Source of the DNA: Homoserinibacter sp. GY 40078
Lineage (GTDB): Bacteria > Actinomycetota > Actinomycetes > Actinomycetales > Microbacteriaceae
Assembly: GCF_008017545.1 (NCBI RefSeq)
Contig: NZ_VRTZ01000002.1
Coordinates: 496,001 to 560,000, forward strand
Reading direction: 5' to 3'
Length of the DNA stretch: 64,000 bases
The translations under genes were made by a program, and so were the position numbers. Positions 41,346 to 49,034 of this stretch are shown in pieces; positions within the stretch are counted from its first letter, which is position 1; each line of letters opens with the position of its first letter. The notes beneath the pieces are model-generated. The model was not told the DNA's origin. It saw only the letters and a program-made list of their open reading frames with translations, and searched no databases.

Positions 41346-42148
41346 TGCTCCGGCTCGACCAGATCAGCGACCTGTGCGTTGCAGTCGACGGCGTCTCACT
41401 CGCTCGGGCGCGTAAGGCGTATGTGGCGGCGTCGGATGGCACAGGTCTCGTGCTCGTCGGCGAGCGGGCCCCGTTGCTACAGCGGACGAACCTCGCAGTG
41501 GATCCGCGGGGGACGGCTCTACCTGCTCTGTCGAATCACGATGTCAGGTTCGACCAGAGCCGCTACGGCAACAACGGAAGCTACTCTCTCGTGACCAACG
41601 CGGCGGATGGGCCGCTCCCGGAGCTGACCACCTACGTCCGATTCACGCAGACGTCGGAGACGGTCACGACCTATGGTTTCCACCTGACCGGCAACCCTGA
41701 GACGGGCACATTCGGGACCGAATACGGATTCCCGGTGACGCCGGGGGAGCGGATCGCGCTCTCGGTGTTCTTGCGTGTCACCGGAGACCCCGCGCCGGTC
41801 GGCAGGCTCCGCGTCCGATTCGGCGACGACACGATCAACTGGCGACCCGGGGGAGTCGCTACCGAGATCGTCAGCATGGTCGACGGTGGGTGGGCGCGGA
41901 TCGGGAACACGTTCACCGTGCCGGCGGGGGCGACGCGATTCGCCGCGTACCTCGTGAACCAGTCCGGGACCAACGGGCCCGGAACCGTGATGGACGCCAC
42001 CGGGCTCCTCCTCGAGCGGGAAGCCACGGTTCAGTCATTCTTCTCCGGCGCGACCACAGGCGAAGAGCTCGACGTCTACGAGTGGTCTGGTGAAGTCGAC
42101 GCATCCGCATCGACGTTCGCCCACGATCTGTGGCGTCCAATCTCTTAG
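41345..42148 (+). CDS. Fibre protein with carbohydrate-binding-like fold
   Basis: 267 residues, ATG overlapping the previous stop by one base. The start MLRLDQISDLCVAVDGVSLARARKA is followed by a jelly-roll region (LALSVFLRV.., GGWARIGNTFTVPAGATRFAAYLVNQSG) like CBM4/9-type modules of phage adhesins. Probably the receptor-binding tip. Confidence 0.65.
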   Translation: MLRLDQISDLCVAVDGVSLARARKAYVAASDGTGLVLVGERAPLLQRTNLAVDPRGTALPALSNHDVRFDQSRYGNNGSYSLVTNAADGPLPELTTYVRFTQTSETVTTYGFHLTGNPETGTFGTEYGFPVTPGERIALSVFLRVTGDPAPVGRLRVRFGDDTINWRPGGVATEIVSMVDGGWARIGNTFTVPAGATRFAAYLVNQSGTNGPGTVMDATGLLLEREATVQSFFSGATTGEELDVYEWSGEVDASASTFAHDLWRPIS

Positions 42149-42212
42149 GCGGGTCGCGCGCTACGTGAATTCCTCTCGGACCGATAGAGTCTGCGCGGAT
42201 CGGGAGGACAGC

Positions 42213-43142
42213 GTGCAGGTTTTCATCAGTTGGTCGGGCAAGCAATCGAACACGGTCGCCGTGGCGCTCCGAGACTGGTTGCCGCAGGTGCTCGCGAGGA
42301 AGGTCACTGCGTTCGTCTCGTCGGAAGACATCGACAGGGGAGCGCGCGGCCTCAACAAGATCGCGGACGAACTCGAAGAGTCCCAGTTTGGGATCGTTGT
42401 CGTGACGCGGACGAATGTCGGGTCAACTTGGATCAACTTTGAAGCGGGGGCGCTCGGGAAGTCGGTCACCGATGGACGCGTGGCCCCTCTCTTGGTCGGC
42501 CTGGCAGACGCCGATCTTGACGGTCCTCTGAAGCAGTTCCAGAACACAGCGGCCACCGACCGTGACGCTGTCTTCGCCCTTGTCACGTCGGTCAACAATG
42601 CGAACGTGGATCGCGTGGACCCCGATACCGTGCGCACGTTGTTCGACGTGCATTGGGACGAGTTCGAGGCAGCCGTGGAACGTGCAATGTTGCTCCACAC
42701 GGCACCTCCGCCGAAACGTAGTCCTGACGACCTCCTTGAGGAGGTGCTAACTACCATTCGTGCGTTGCAGCGGGAGGTGGCGGATCTGCGCGGTGCTCCA
42801 TCCCAGAGCGAGCGTGAACGCGTGCGCCGTTGGATGGACTCGATGGGATACGACGAGAAAGTCTGGTCGCCGACGAAGTCTCCGAACGTTGAGCGTTTGC
42901 GGAGGATCCTGGGTACCTCGGGGGCAGGTGCAAAGATAAGCGCATCTCTGGAGACCGCGGATGTGTATCTAGGTGGTCCACCAAAGCCCATTTCGCAAGA
43001 AAAGCTGACAGACATGCAAGCTCTCGCTACGAATCAACAATTGACAATCACGATCTACCTTGTCGACGGCGAGCGTATTATCTTCAGTCCCGACGGAACC
43101 CGGACCCGGCTGCATCCGGACGACATTGACCCCATTGGATAG
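42213..43142 (+). CDS. TIR-domain protein, predicted NAD-degrading defence factor
   Basis: 309 residues; GGGAGGA stands 5 nt before GTG 42213. The N-terminal TIR-like domain (about 1-155) starts VFISWSGKQSNTVAVALRDW and has WINFEAGALGKS, where Glu77 fits the catalytic Glu of NADase TIR domains. A coiled linker (EEVLTTIRALQREVADLRGA) leads to a C-terminal region (about 235-309) of unknown fold that may sense or oligomerise. Richer in A+T than the tail genes and set apart after the fibre genes, so it is prophage cargo. Confidence 0.8.
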   Translation: MQVFISWSGKQSNTVAVALRDWLPQVLARKVTAFVSSEDIDRGARGLNKIADELEESQFGIVVVTRTNVGSTWINFEAGALGKSVTDGRVAPLLVGLADADLDGPLKQFQNTAATDRDAVFALVTSVNNANVDRVDPDTVRTLFDVHWDEFEAAVERAMLLHTAPPPKRSPDDLLEEVLTTIRALQREVADLRGAPSQSERERVRRWMDSMGYDEKVWSPTKSPNVERLRRILGTSGAGAKISASLETADVYLGGPPKPISQEKLTDMQALATNQQLTITIYLVDGERIIFSPDGTRTRLHPDDIDPIG

Positions 43143-43181
43143 CTTGAGCCATCGTGCCGATGGCGCCCGACTCGTTTTTGA

Positions 43182-43222
43182 CGCCCCCGTGCGCTCCTCT
43201 CCGTAGGAGTCGCGCGGGGGCG
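43182..43222. terminator. Long hairpin between convergent genes
   Basis: CGCCCCCGTGCG (43182-43193) pairs with CGCGCGGGGGCG (43211-43222, one G-T pair), and an inner stem CTCCT/AGGAG closes on loop CTCCGT. It lies between the TIR gene and the leftward HTH gene and could stop transcription from both sides. No U-run is present. Confidence 0.6.
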
Positions 43223-43236
43223 CCTCTCGTCGTTTG

Positions 43237-43989
43237 TCAGAAGCCCGTGGTACCGCGGGTCGCGAGGGGTTCCGCGAAGAAGCGGACCCCAGTGGTGGGC
43301 ATCCCGAGCATCGCCATCGCATCAAGAGCATCCCGCTCGGCATCGCGCCAGGTCCGCGCGAGCAGCCCGTTGTGCTCCTCACCCTGCTCAGCCTTCTGCG
43401 CTTCCCGATAGGCAGGAAGCGCGCCGACGATCGAAAGCGCGTCATACATCGGCTCAAGGATCGCGCGGCGCTGCGTGTCGTCGCCGATCTCGATGCCGTT
43501 CTCATCCCAACTCGGAGCCCAACCGAGGACGACCCGCTGCCGGGCGCGATCCCGGATCGAGTCGGCGGGGATGAGGTAAGCGTCGCCGTCGCGGGACCTC
43601 TGGGCGCCGGCAAGCCGTCCGGATTCGATCTGCTGAAGCACCGCCTGGCGGCTGACGCCGAGGAACCGCATCGCGTCGGCCACAGTGAGCATGGTGTGTC
43701 CGTCGGTGAGGGCCTCGCGTACCTCGAACTCCCTCTCGGTGGACGTCTCGACATGCACGGGCTTCGCGTCCGGCACAAGGGTCGCGAGCGCGTTGGTAGC
43801 GAGGGCGACGACGGTGCGGGTGGCGACGCCGAGGTCCGGGCCGTCGATGTTGACGCGGACTCCGATCCGATCCGATGCGGGCTCGCTGATCGACGGGTCG
43901 AATCCGTCGAGGTGGTCGATCAGGCGGTCCACGACATCGCTCGTGCGTCCGGTCCCGCTGAACTCGATGTAGCTGACGAACGTAGGCAC
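43237..43989 (-). CDS. HTH protein partnered with the HicA-like gene (possible antitoxin)
   Basis: 250 residues from GTG 43989 with AGGAGA upstream. The N-terminal domain (about 1-85, VPTFVSYIEFSGTGRTSDVVDRL...) has alternating strands and helices. It is followed by an excisionase-like HTH (LTVADAMRFLGVSRQAVLQQIESGRLAG) and a helical C-terminus (QKAEQGEEHNGLLARTWRDAERDALDAM). It lies 85 bp downstream of the HicA-like gene on the same strand. A HicB role is inferred from position; the size is large for HicB (~100-140 residues). Confidence 0.6.
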   Translation of the reverse strand: MPTFVSYIEFSGTGRTSDVVDRLIDHLDGFDPSISEPASDRIGVRVNIDGPDLGVATRTVVALATNALATLVPDAKPVHVETSTEREFEVREALTDGHTMLTVADAMRFLGVSRQAVLQQIESGRLAGAQRSRDGDAYLIPADSIRDRARQRVVLGWAPSWDENGIEIGDDTQRRAILEPMYDALSIVGALPAYREAQKAEQGEEHNGLLARTWRDAERDALDAMAMLGMPTTGVRFFAEPLATRGTTGF

Positions 43990-44074
43990 GGGGTTCTCCT
44001 TTCTGATGTGGGGTGGGATGATGGTTGGAACCGGGGACCGGGCCACTACCTTTGGCCCGGTCCCCTTTTCGCGG

Positions 44075-44278
44075 CTACCGTTCAGGCGGCCACTTGAACC
44101 CCGCGCGTCTCGCGTCTGCGATGCTGTTCCGCATCGAGCGCCAATCGCTCGCGGTCCCGGAGAAGGTCGCTACGATCCTCCCGTCGTGGCTCACGATCAT
44201 GTGGCCCCGCTTGGAGATCCGAGTCTCGAAGCCCTGCGCCTCGAGTGCCTTCGCGATCTTCTTCAGTTCCTTGTCCAT
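44075..44278 (-). CDS. HicA-like toxin
   Basis: 67 residues with GGAGGG before ATG. MDKELKKIAKALEAQGFETRISKRGHMIVSH has the HicA dsRBD-like fold with the conserved region around the active His (GHMIVSHDG). HicA toxins are mRNA-cutting enzymes neutralised by a downstream-encoded antitoxin. The C-terminus SDWRSMRNSIADARRAGFKWPP is common in actinobacterial prophage versions. Confidence 0.68.
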   Translation of the reverse strand: MDKELKKIAKALEAQGFETRISKRGHMIVSHDGRIVATFSGTASDWRSMRNSIADARRAGFKWPPER

Positions 44279-44307
44279 CTATCCCTCCTTTCCTTGTCGA
44301 TAGTAAT

Positions 44308-44341
44308 ATTCTACCCGCACTAACCTTGCTACGCAACAAGG
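44308..44341 (-). promoter_or_regulatory. Promoter and inverted repeat of the HicA-like pair
   Basis: On the minus strand: -35 TTGCGT (44331-44336), 17-bp spacer, -10 TAGAAT (44308-44313). The inverted repeat CCTTG-N8-CAAGG (44324-44341) overlaps the -35 box, as expected for autoregulation by the partner HTH protein. Confidence 0.65.
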
Positions 44342-44422
44342 AAAGTGAGACCAGTGTGCGCCCAATCGCGGGGCGGTCAAGAGGCATAGACCGCGCGTCA
44401 CGGGCGCCGCTACGATCTGCGC

Positions 44423-44686
44423 ATGCAAGCAGCGATCATCGCGTTGTACGTCTTGGCCTTTGCGCTGCCGTTCGTGGCGCTCCTGCGAGTCGTGTTCGTG
44501 AATCGCAAGAGTGCGCCCGCGCCTCCCTCGCCGGAATTCACCGACGATTTCGAAGCTGACATGCACGCCATCGCTCACCAGATTGGCGATTCGATCCGAT
44601 ATGACGCGAAGGTGGAGTTCGGCCTCGTTGGATCGGGCGTCGCGCTCGCGTCGATCGCCGGGATACTCAGCGTCATCGCGCTCTGA
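44423..44686 (+). CDS. Two-helix membrane protein
   Basis: 87 residues with hydrophobic helices at both ends (IIALYVLAFALPFVALLRVVF and GLVGSGVALASIAGILSVIAL) and a polar middle. No clear ribosome site; a leaderless start is possible. Unknown role; accessory region of the prophage. Confidence 0.5.
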   Translation: MQAAIIALYVLAFALPFVALLRVVFVNRKSAPAPPSPEFTDDFEADMHAIAHQIGDSIRYDAKVEFGLVGSGVALASIAGILSVIAL

Positions 44687-44693
44687 CCAGTAG

Positions 44694-45023
44694 TCAGCTG
44701 CGACTCTCGAGATCGTCGTGCCAGTACGCAGTGTACGAGCCGGGGGTACCGTCACGTAGATGTTGACGGTGAACGGCCATGCACCCGGCCTTCAGGGTCC
44801 GGTAGTAGCCGACGAGCTGCCCTGCCGCGTCCTCGGCCCGGTAGCCGACCTCATCGCCGCGGCGTATCAAGCGGACGGTGCCGTACTCACGCCCGTATTG
44901 CGCGACCATCACCCAGACGCAGAGAGCGCGCTCTTCGGCGGCGAGGATTGGGTGCCACTCGGCCGTGGGTTCCCGGCTGCGGCGTTCGTACGCGTCGTGG
45001 GCGTCTTGGATCTTGTGATGCAC
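44694..45023 (-). CDS. Small accessory protein, unknown
   Basis: 109 residues from GTG 45023 after GGGGAGA. An N-terminal charged helix (HKIQDAHDAYERRSREPTAEW) is followed by a strand-rich region (EYGTVRLIRRGDEVGYRAEDAAGQLVGYYR). No family is recognised. Convergent with the two-helix protein. Confidence 0.5.
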   Translation of the reverse strand: MHHKIQDAHDAYERRSREPTAEWHPILAAEERALCVWVMVAQYGREYGTVRLIRRGDEVGYRAEDAAGQLVGYYRTLKAGCMAVHRQHLRDGTPGSYTAYWHDDLESRS

Positions 45024-45160
45024 GCCGTCTCCCCGAGTGTCGGGCAGCCCGGCCGCTGCGAAGCGAAGAGGCCGCGCGAACCTCGGAGTTCTCCGTCTTG
45101 CGTCGCGCGACCGTGAAGGGATGTTACCGCTGCACGACCGACAGCCAGCGCCGGGACTGT

Positions 45161-45688
45161 TCAAAGCCGTGCGAGGAGCTCGGCCTTCTTCGTGGTGAAC
45201 TCTTCGTCGGTGAGCACGCCGGCGTCTCGCAGCGAAGCGAGCTTCGCGATTTGCTCAGTCACATCGACCCCGGGGGCCGCTGTCGGGGCTGGCTCCGGCA
45301 CCGGTGCGGCTGCGGCCTCGACCGCGGCGTCGTACTTGCCGAGGATGAGGTCAGTGACGACCGTCTTCACGGTCGCGGCCTCGCCGTGCGAGACGCGGAA
45401 GTCGATCGTGTTGCCGGACGTGATGATCGAGACGAACGAGTTCATAATGCCATCGCGTCTCGTCGTGACCGAGCTGATGTTCTTCACCGGGATCATCTCG
45501 GTTCCGGATTTGCCATTCTTGACGCCAGTCGCGAGAAGACTGAGCCCGCCGGTCATGATGCCCGCCGTGATCTTGCCGCCCGAAACGCCGCGAGGGCGCT
45601 CCCATTCGATGCGGTCCCGGTAGATCTGTACCTTGGCGTTCTTGCCTGAGATGTGCGAGGTGAAGCTATACAGAGGGGCGTCGGTCAT
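45161..45688 (-). CDS. SHOCT-domain protein
   Basis: 175 residues from ATG 45688. A -10 box TATGAT (minus strand, 45694-45699) ends 5 nt before it, so the mRNA is probably leaderless. An N-terminal PH-like beta domain (YSFTSHISGKNAKVQIYRDRIEWER) is followed by an Ala/Pro linker and the SHOCT helix pair QIAKLASLRDAGVLTDEEFTTKKAELLARL. Common near prophage attachment ends; role unknown. Confidence 0.72.
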   Translation of the reverse strand: MTDAPLYSFTSHISGKNAKVQIYRDRIEWERPRGVSGGKITAGIMTGGLSLLATGVKNGKSGTEMIPVKNISSVTTRRDGIMNSFVSIITSGNTIDFRVSHGEAATVKTVVTDLILGKYDAAVEAAAAPVPEPAPTAAPGVDVTEQIAKLASLRDAGVLTDEEFTTKKAELLARL

Positions 45689-45814
45689 GGCGACGATCAT
45701 AGGGGGCTCGCGAGCCCGCGCCGCGGGCGCCCGTGGTCCGTGGTGCGATCCCCTCGCACCGAATTGAGAAGGCGCGAGGGGATCCAGTTTGCGTCGAGGC
45801 TGGGCCCGGAGTGT

Positions 45815-46675
45815 CTATGCGGCCGCGAGCGCAGCTTGCCGCAGCGAGTCGGGGTCGACAGCGGTGTACACCTGAGTGGTCGCGACGCTCGCGTGCCCGA
45901 GCAGCTCCTGCACTGCCCGGATGTCTCGCCCCCCGTGCTGGTAGGCGCGAGTGGCGTAGCGGTGCCGAAGCTGGTGGGCGGTCGCGCCGGGGAGCGCCCG
46001 CGAGATCAGCTTGGAGACGTACTGGGCGGAGAGGTGACCTTCGACCTGCCCTGGGAACAGGTAGCCGGCGTGGCCGAGGATCTCGGCGGCGAGGTCGTCG
46101 GAGATCGGGACTCGGCGCATGCGGCCGCCCTTGCCCTGCACGCGTAGAGACCATCCGAGGAGGTCGCGCTCGACGTCATCGCCCTGGACGAGGGCGATCT
46201 CTCGGCAGCGGAGTCCTGCCAGGGCAGCGAGTCGGATCATCATGCGGGTGCGAGGGTCTGCGACGCCCAGGCCGTCCTCGAGGGACGACTCGGGGGCGGG
46301 GCGGGGCGAGCCGACGGGTACCCGGACGCGCGGCAGTCGTTCGGCCGGGTTCGTGGTGGTGAGGTCGGAGAGGGTGGCCCAGCGGTAGAACTCGCGCATC
46401 GTGGAGCGGAAGCTCTTGACTGCCGATGGTCCCCAGGTGCTGTTGTTGATGTAGTCGACGAGATCGCGGGCGGTTACGCCCCAGGGGTCTATGCCGATGT
46501 CAGCGGCGAAGCGACGTAGGTAGTAGCTCCGGAGAGTGATCGTCGGCTTCGGGGACCGACTGGCGGTGAGGTGGTCGAGGTACCCACGGATGGGGCTCGC
46601 CCAAGGTGCAGAGGGCGTGACTTGCTGTGTCATCCTCGACTGTGGCACCAGCTTAAGGTGACGTTCACTCCCCAT
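45815..46675 (-). CDS. int: Tyrosine integrase with ssrA-like C-terminus
   Basis: 286 residues. SAM-like N-terminal domain (IRGYLDHLTASRSPKPTITLRSYYLRRF), then the catalytic set: Arg in LAGLRCREIAL, HQLRHRYAT (His-x-x-Arg), LGHASVATTQVYT (His and Tyr nucleophile). The chain ends QAALAAA, close to the ALAA end of the ssrA tag. It lies 114 bp from attR on the minus strand. In the circular phage it follows the repressor gene directly. ATG 46633 is an alternative start. Confidence 0.92.
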   Translation of the reverse strand: MGSERHLKLVPQSRMTQQVTPSAPWASPIRGYLDHLTASRSPKPTITLRSYYLRRFAADIGIDPWGVTARDLVDYINNSTWGPSAVKSFRSTMREFYRWATLSDLTTTNPAERLPRVRVPVGSPRPAPESSLEDGLGVADPRTRMMIRLAALAGLRCREIALVQGDDVERDLLGWSLRVQGKGGRMRRVPISDDLAAEILGHAGYLFPGQVEGHLSAQYVSKLISRALPGATAHQLRHRYATRAYQHGGRDIRAVQELLGHASVATTQVYTAVDPDSLRQAALAAA

Positions 46676-46788
46676 TTCGCGGGCTACCCGTTCGCGTGAA
46701 GAATGGCGATCGCATGGTCACGCTCATGCCTCTATTGCTTCGACGGCACTAGGTGCCGGTCGGATCGGCGTGACCGGGGCGACCCATG

Positions 46789-46825
46789 ATCCGTCGGTCA
46801 CGGGTTCAAGTCCCGTCCGCCCTAC
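46789..46825 (+). repeat. attR core of the prophage
   Basis: Perfect 37-nt copy of 7335-7371. To its left, 46724-46788 encodes on the minus strand the C-terminal part that the repressor gains in the virion form. To its right the second element begins. Confidence 0.95.
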
Positions 46826-46935
46826 GAATGATTCAAAGGGAAGCGCCGCGAGGCCCGTTCTTAGGTTCGGCTGCGTGTCCCCCCGAGAACCGCGTTCAGG
46901 CGTGCGAGAGCGGCGGCATCGGCGTGGCTGCCCAT

Positions 46936-47121
46936 TCAATGGCTGTACAGGTTCAGCGTCAGCTGCGCGGACTCGTGGCCGAGCCAGGTCTGCACCGTCT
47001 TGACGTCGATGCCGTTCGAGAGCCAAAGAGTGGCGGCCGTGTGGCGCAGGTCGTGAACGCGGCGACCCCGGCACGACTTCGACCAACCGACGATGCGACG
47101 CCAATTCGAGTTGTTGAGGCG
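46936..47121 (-). pseudogene. Remnant of a tyrosine integrase (C-terminal part only)
   Basis: About 61 residues ending GRRVHDLRHTAATLWLSNGI, then VKTVQTWLGHESAQLTLNLYSH, the C-terminal catalytic section with His-x-x-Arg, His and the Tyr nucleophile. The N-terminal and first catalytic Arg part are missing. It differs from the prophage integrase in sequence, so it belonged to the second element. Confidence 0.8.
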
Positions 47122-47499
47122 CATCCCCCGCCGCGAGCGCCCCCGGCTGGGCGGACGGCTCCCGCAAGGGGCGCGGGCTCGTGTTCGCAACCGTCGCTCG
47201 TGACCACAGCACGCGGCGGTGGGTCGACGACGAGAGCCCACGAGCGCGCGAGGTCTTCGTCGGCGGCAGAGCCCGAATCCTGGTCGAGCCGTTGACGGCC
47301 ATTCGATGGCGCGGCGGGCACGTCGTCCTCCACACGGGCGGGCGCGTGCGCATCGTGAACTCCGAGGGCCGCGAGCTTGTTCTCGATGGCGACGAAATCG
47401 AGACCCTGACCGCGGAGTCGGGTCGTTGTAGGTATTCCGGCCTGGCTATGAGCCGGGCAGGCTGTCTGTTCGGCGGTCGAACTCCCCTAAGGTGTCCGC
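47122..47499. other. Region between integrase remnant and NTPase
   Basis: About 380 bp. A plus-strand frame runs 47181-47636 with a plausible stretch (VFVGGRARILVEPLTAIRWRGGHVV) but overlaps the NTPase by 137 nt; it may be a decayed gene. A probable leaderless -10 TAAGGT (47488-47493) precedes the NTPase ATG. Confidence 0.4.
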
Positions 47500-48825
47500 A
47501 TGGCGGAAGTCCTCAGCATCTGGACTCAGTACGGCTATTCGGGTTCGCCTTACTCGACCACGGCGCTGAAGCCAACAGATGCAGACGCCCGATTGTTGGT
47601 CGGTCGAGATCACGAACTCGACGTGATCCTGAGTGACCTCGCGAGCGGTGTGCAGCTCGTCGCGCTTGAGGGCGGCTATGGCGTGGGGAAGTCGAGCCTC
47701 GCCGCCGTCGCCACGGCGCAAGCCACTTCCTGGAAGCAAATACGGGGCCACACGGTTCGATTCCTTGCCACGAGCAAGCCGCTTGAACTTACCGACAGCG
47801 ACACAGCCGCCACACTCGAAAAGCGCGCCTATTACCAGATCGCAGCCGCCCTCCTATCAGCCGAAGCGCAATTGAGAGCTGCGGGATTTGGTTTACAGCA
47901 GATGGCCGAGTTTCGCGCCTGGCTGAGTTCGCCACAGGCCAGTTCGTGGTCGGCGGGTATTGGCGCGAGCGTACCCTTCGTTGCAGGTGGCAACGCATCG
48001 TTTGGCCGCGGCAAGACCATGAATACCAGCCAAGGCTTCACAGACGAGGGAGCAATTGATCTCGTTGACGCCTGGCTGAGAGAGGTCTTCCCAACTCCGC
48101 AGGCCGGCGGCGTCATTCTTCTGCTCGACAACCTCGAGAGCCTTGGCAAGCACGCTGGTCTCATCGACGTTTTCGAGTCGTTGAGGGATCGACTGTTCAA
48201 GCGTGACGGTCTCCGCTGGATCATCAGCGGAGCCGAAGGAATGGTCGGAGCCGGCCTTCGGACGCAGAAGATGAGCGGAGTATTCGCGGAGCCCATTGAA
48301 GTCTTGCCGCTGGATCACACCTATGCGCAACAGGTCATCGAGCGTCGCGCGGAGGTGGTTGAGCAGCGCGATGACGCCAGCTTGCCCGTCTCCCCAGCGG
48401 CGTTCGAAGCCGCCTATCTCGCCACGGGCCAGAATCTGCGGTTCACACTGGGCCTAGCTGAGCGCTATTCGTTGCGCAGTGCACCTAAGAAGGTCCTCTG
48501 GATGTCAGCGCAAGAGCGGGCAGCGGCGTTTCGGAGTTATCAGATCAATGAGGGCAAGAAAGTCGTGGCTCAACTAACCAAGAAGCTCAACGAAGCCGCG
48601 CGCAAGGTCCTGCGCGTTCTGGTGATCGACAAGAACGGCCTCGCCTACCCGAGTGAGTTCGTGGAGTTCGGATACGCCACAATGCCGCCCCTGCTGACGC
48701 AATTGAAGGCGCTTTCGGCTCTCGGGCTGATCACTTACACGCCCGACAAAGACGACGCACGTCGGCGGCTGATCGCCGCCACCGACAACGGACGCCTGGT
48801 GATCGCCAGCGAGCTGTCGCCCTAG
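47500..48825 (+). CDS. AAA/STAND-type NTPase of the island
   Basis: 441 residues. Walker A LEGGYGVGKSS (Lys64), Walker B GVILLLDNLES (about 205), a sensor-like strand RWIISGAEGM, and a C-terminal winged-helix-like region (LRVLVIDKNGLAYPSEFVEFGYATMPPLLTQL, then LGLITYTPDKDDARRRLIAAT). This is the ORC/STAND arrangement seen in many conflict-system ATPases. It is convergent with the SIR2-like gene and has its own leaderless promoter. No sensor repeats are present. Confidence 0.75.
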   Translation: MAEVLSIWTQYGYSGSPYSTTALKPTDADARLLVGRDHELDVILSDLASGVQLVALEGGYGVGKSSLAAVATAQATSWKQIRGHTVRFLATSKPLELTDSDTAATLEKRAYYQIAAALLSAEAQLRAAGFGLQQMAEFRAWLSSPQASSWSAGIGASVPFVAGGNASFGRGKTMNTSQGFTDEGAIDLVDAWLREVFPTPQAGGVILLLDNLESLGKHAGLIDVFESLRDRLFKRDGLRWIISGAEGMVGAGLRTQKMSGVFAEPIEVLPLDHTYAQQVIERRAEVVEQRDDASLPVSPAAFEAAYLATGQNLRFTLGLAERYSLRSAPKKVLWMSAQERAAAFRSYQINEGKKVVAQLTKKLNEAARKVLRVLVIDKNGLAYPSEFVEFGYATMPPLLTQLKALSALGLITYTPDKDDARRRLIAATDNGRLVIASELSP

Positions 48826-49034
48826 GTAAGTCGGTTCCCACAACGCGTGGCCGTGCCGCCTCGCGCTTGAATGATCACGCCGCGGCTCTCTACGACTCGC
48901 CTTCATAAGGCACGCGGCGCCGAACGATGAGGTGCCGAAACCGTGGCATAAGAGACGATGAGGCCCGCGATCCTCTCGATCCGGGCGCCCGATCCGCGCG
49001 GCTAGACGTCGCCGAGCTTCGCGTTCGTTCGTCG

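Larger units (their letters stand above)
7335..46825. mobile_element. Siphovirus-type prophage integrated in the CAU tRNA gene
   Basis: The unit from core to core is 39,454 bp. It has a repressor/Cro pair, early recombination genes, terminase, portal, capsid, tail, lysis genes, fibres and integrase, all intact by eye, so it may be inducible. Almost all genes run rightward; the repressor, a few accessory genes and the integrase run leftward. When the two ends are joined, repressor, attP and integrase become adjacent on the same strand. Confidence 0.95.

Noticed and set aside
46724-47353. Minus-strand frame across attR reading GRTGLEPVTDGSWVAP
   Set aside because: In the prophage state this is only the complement of the tRNA end joined to island DNA. 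Its left part is meaningful only as the virion C-terminus of the repressor after excision.
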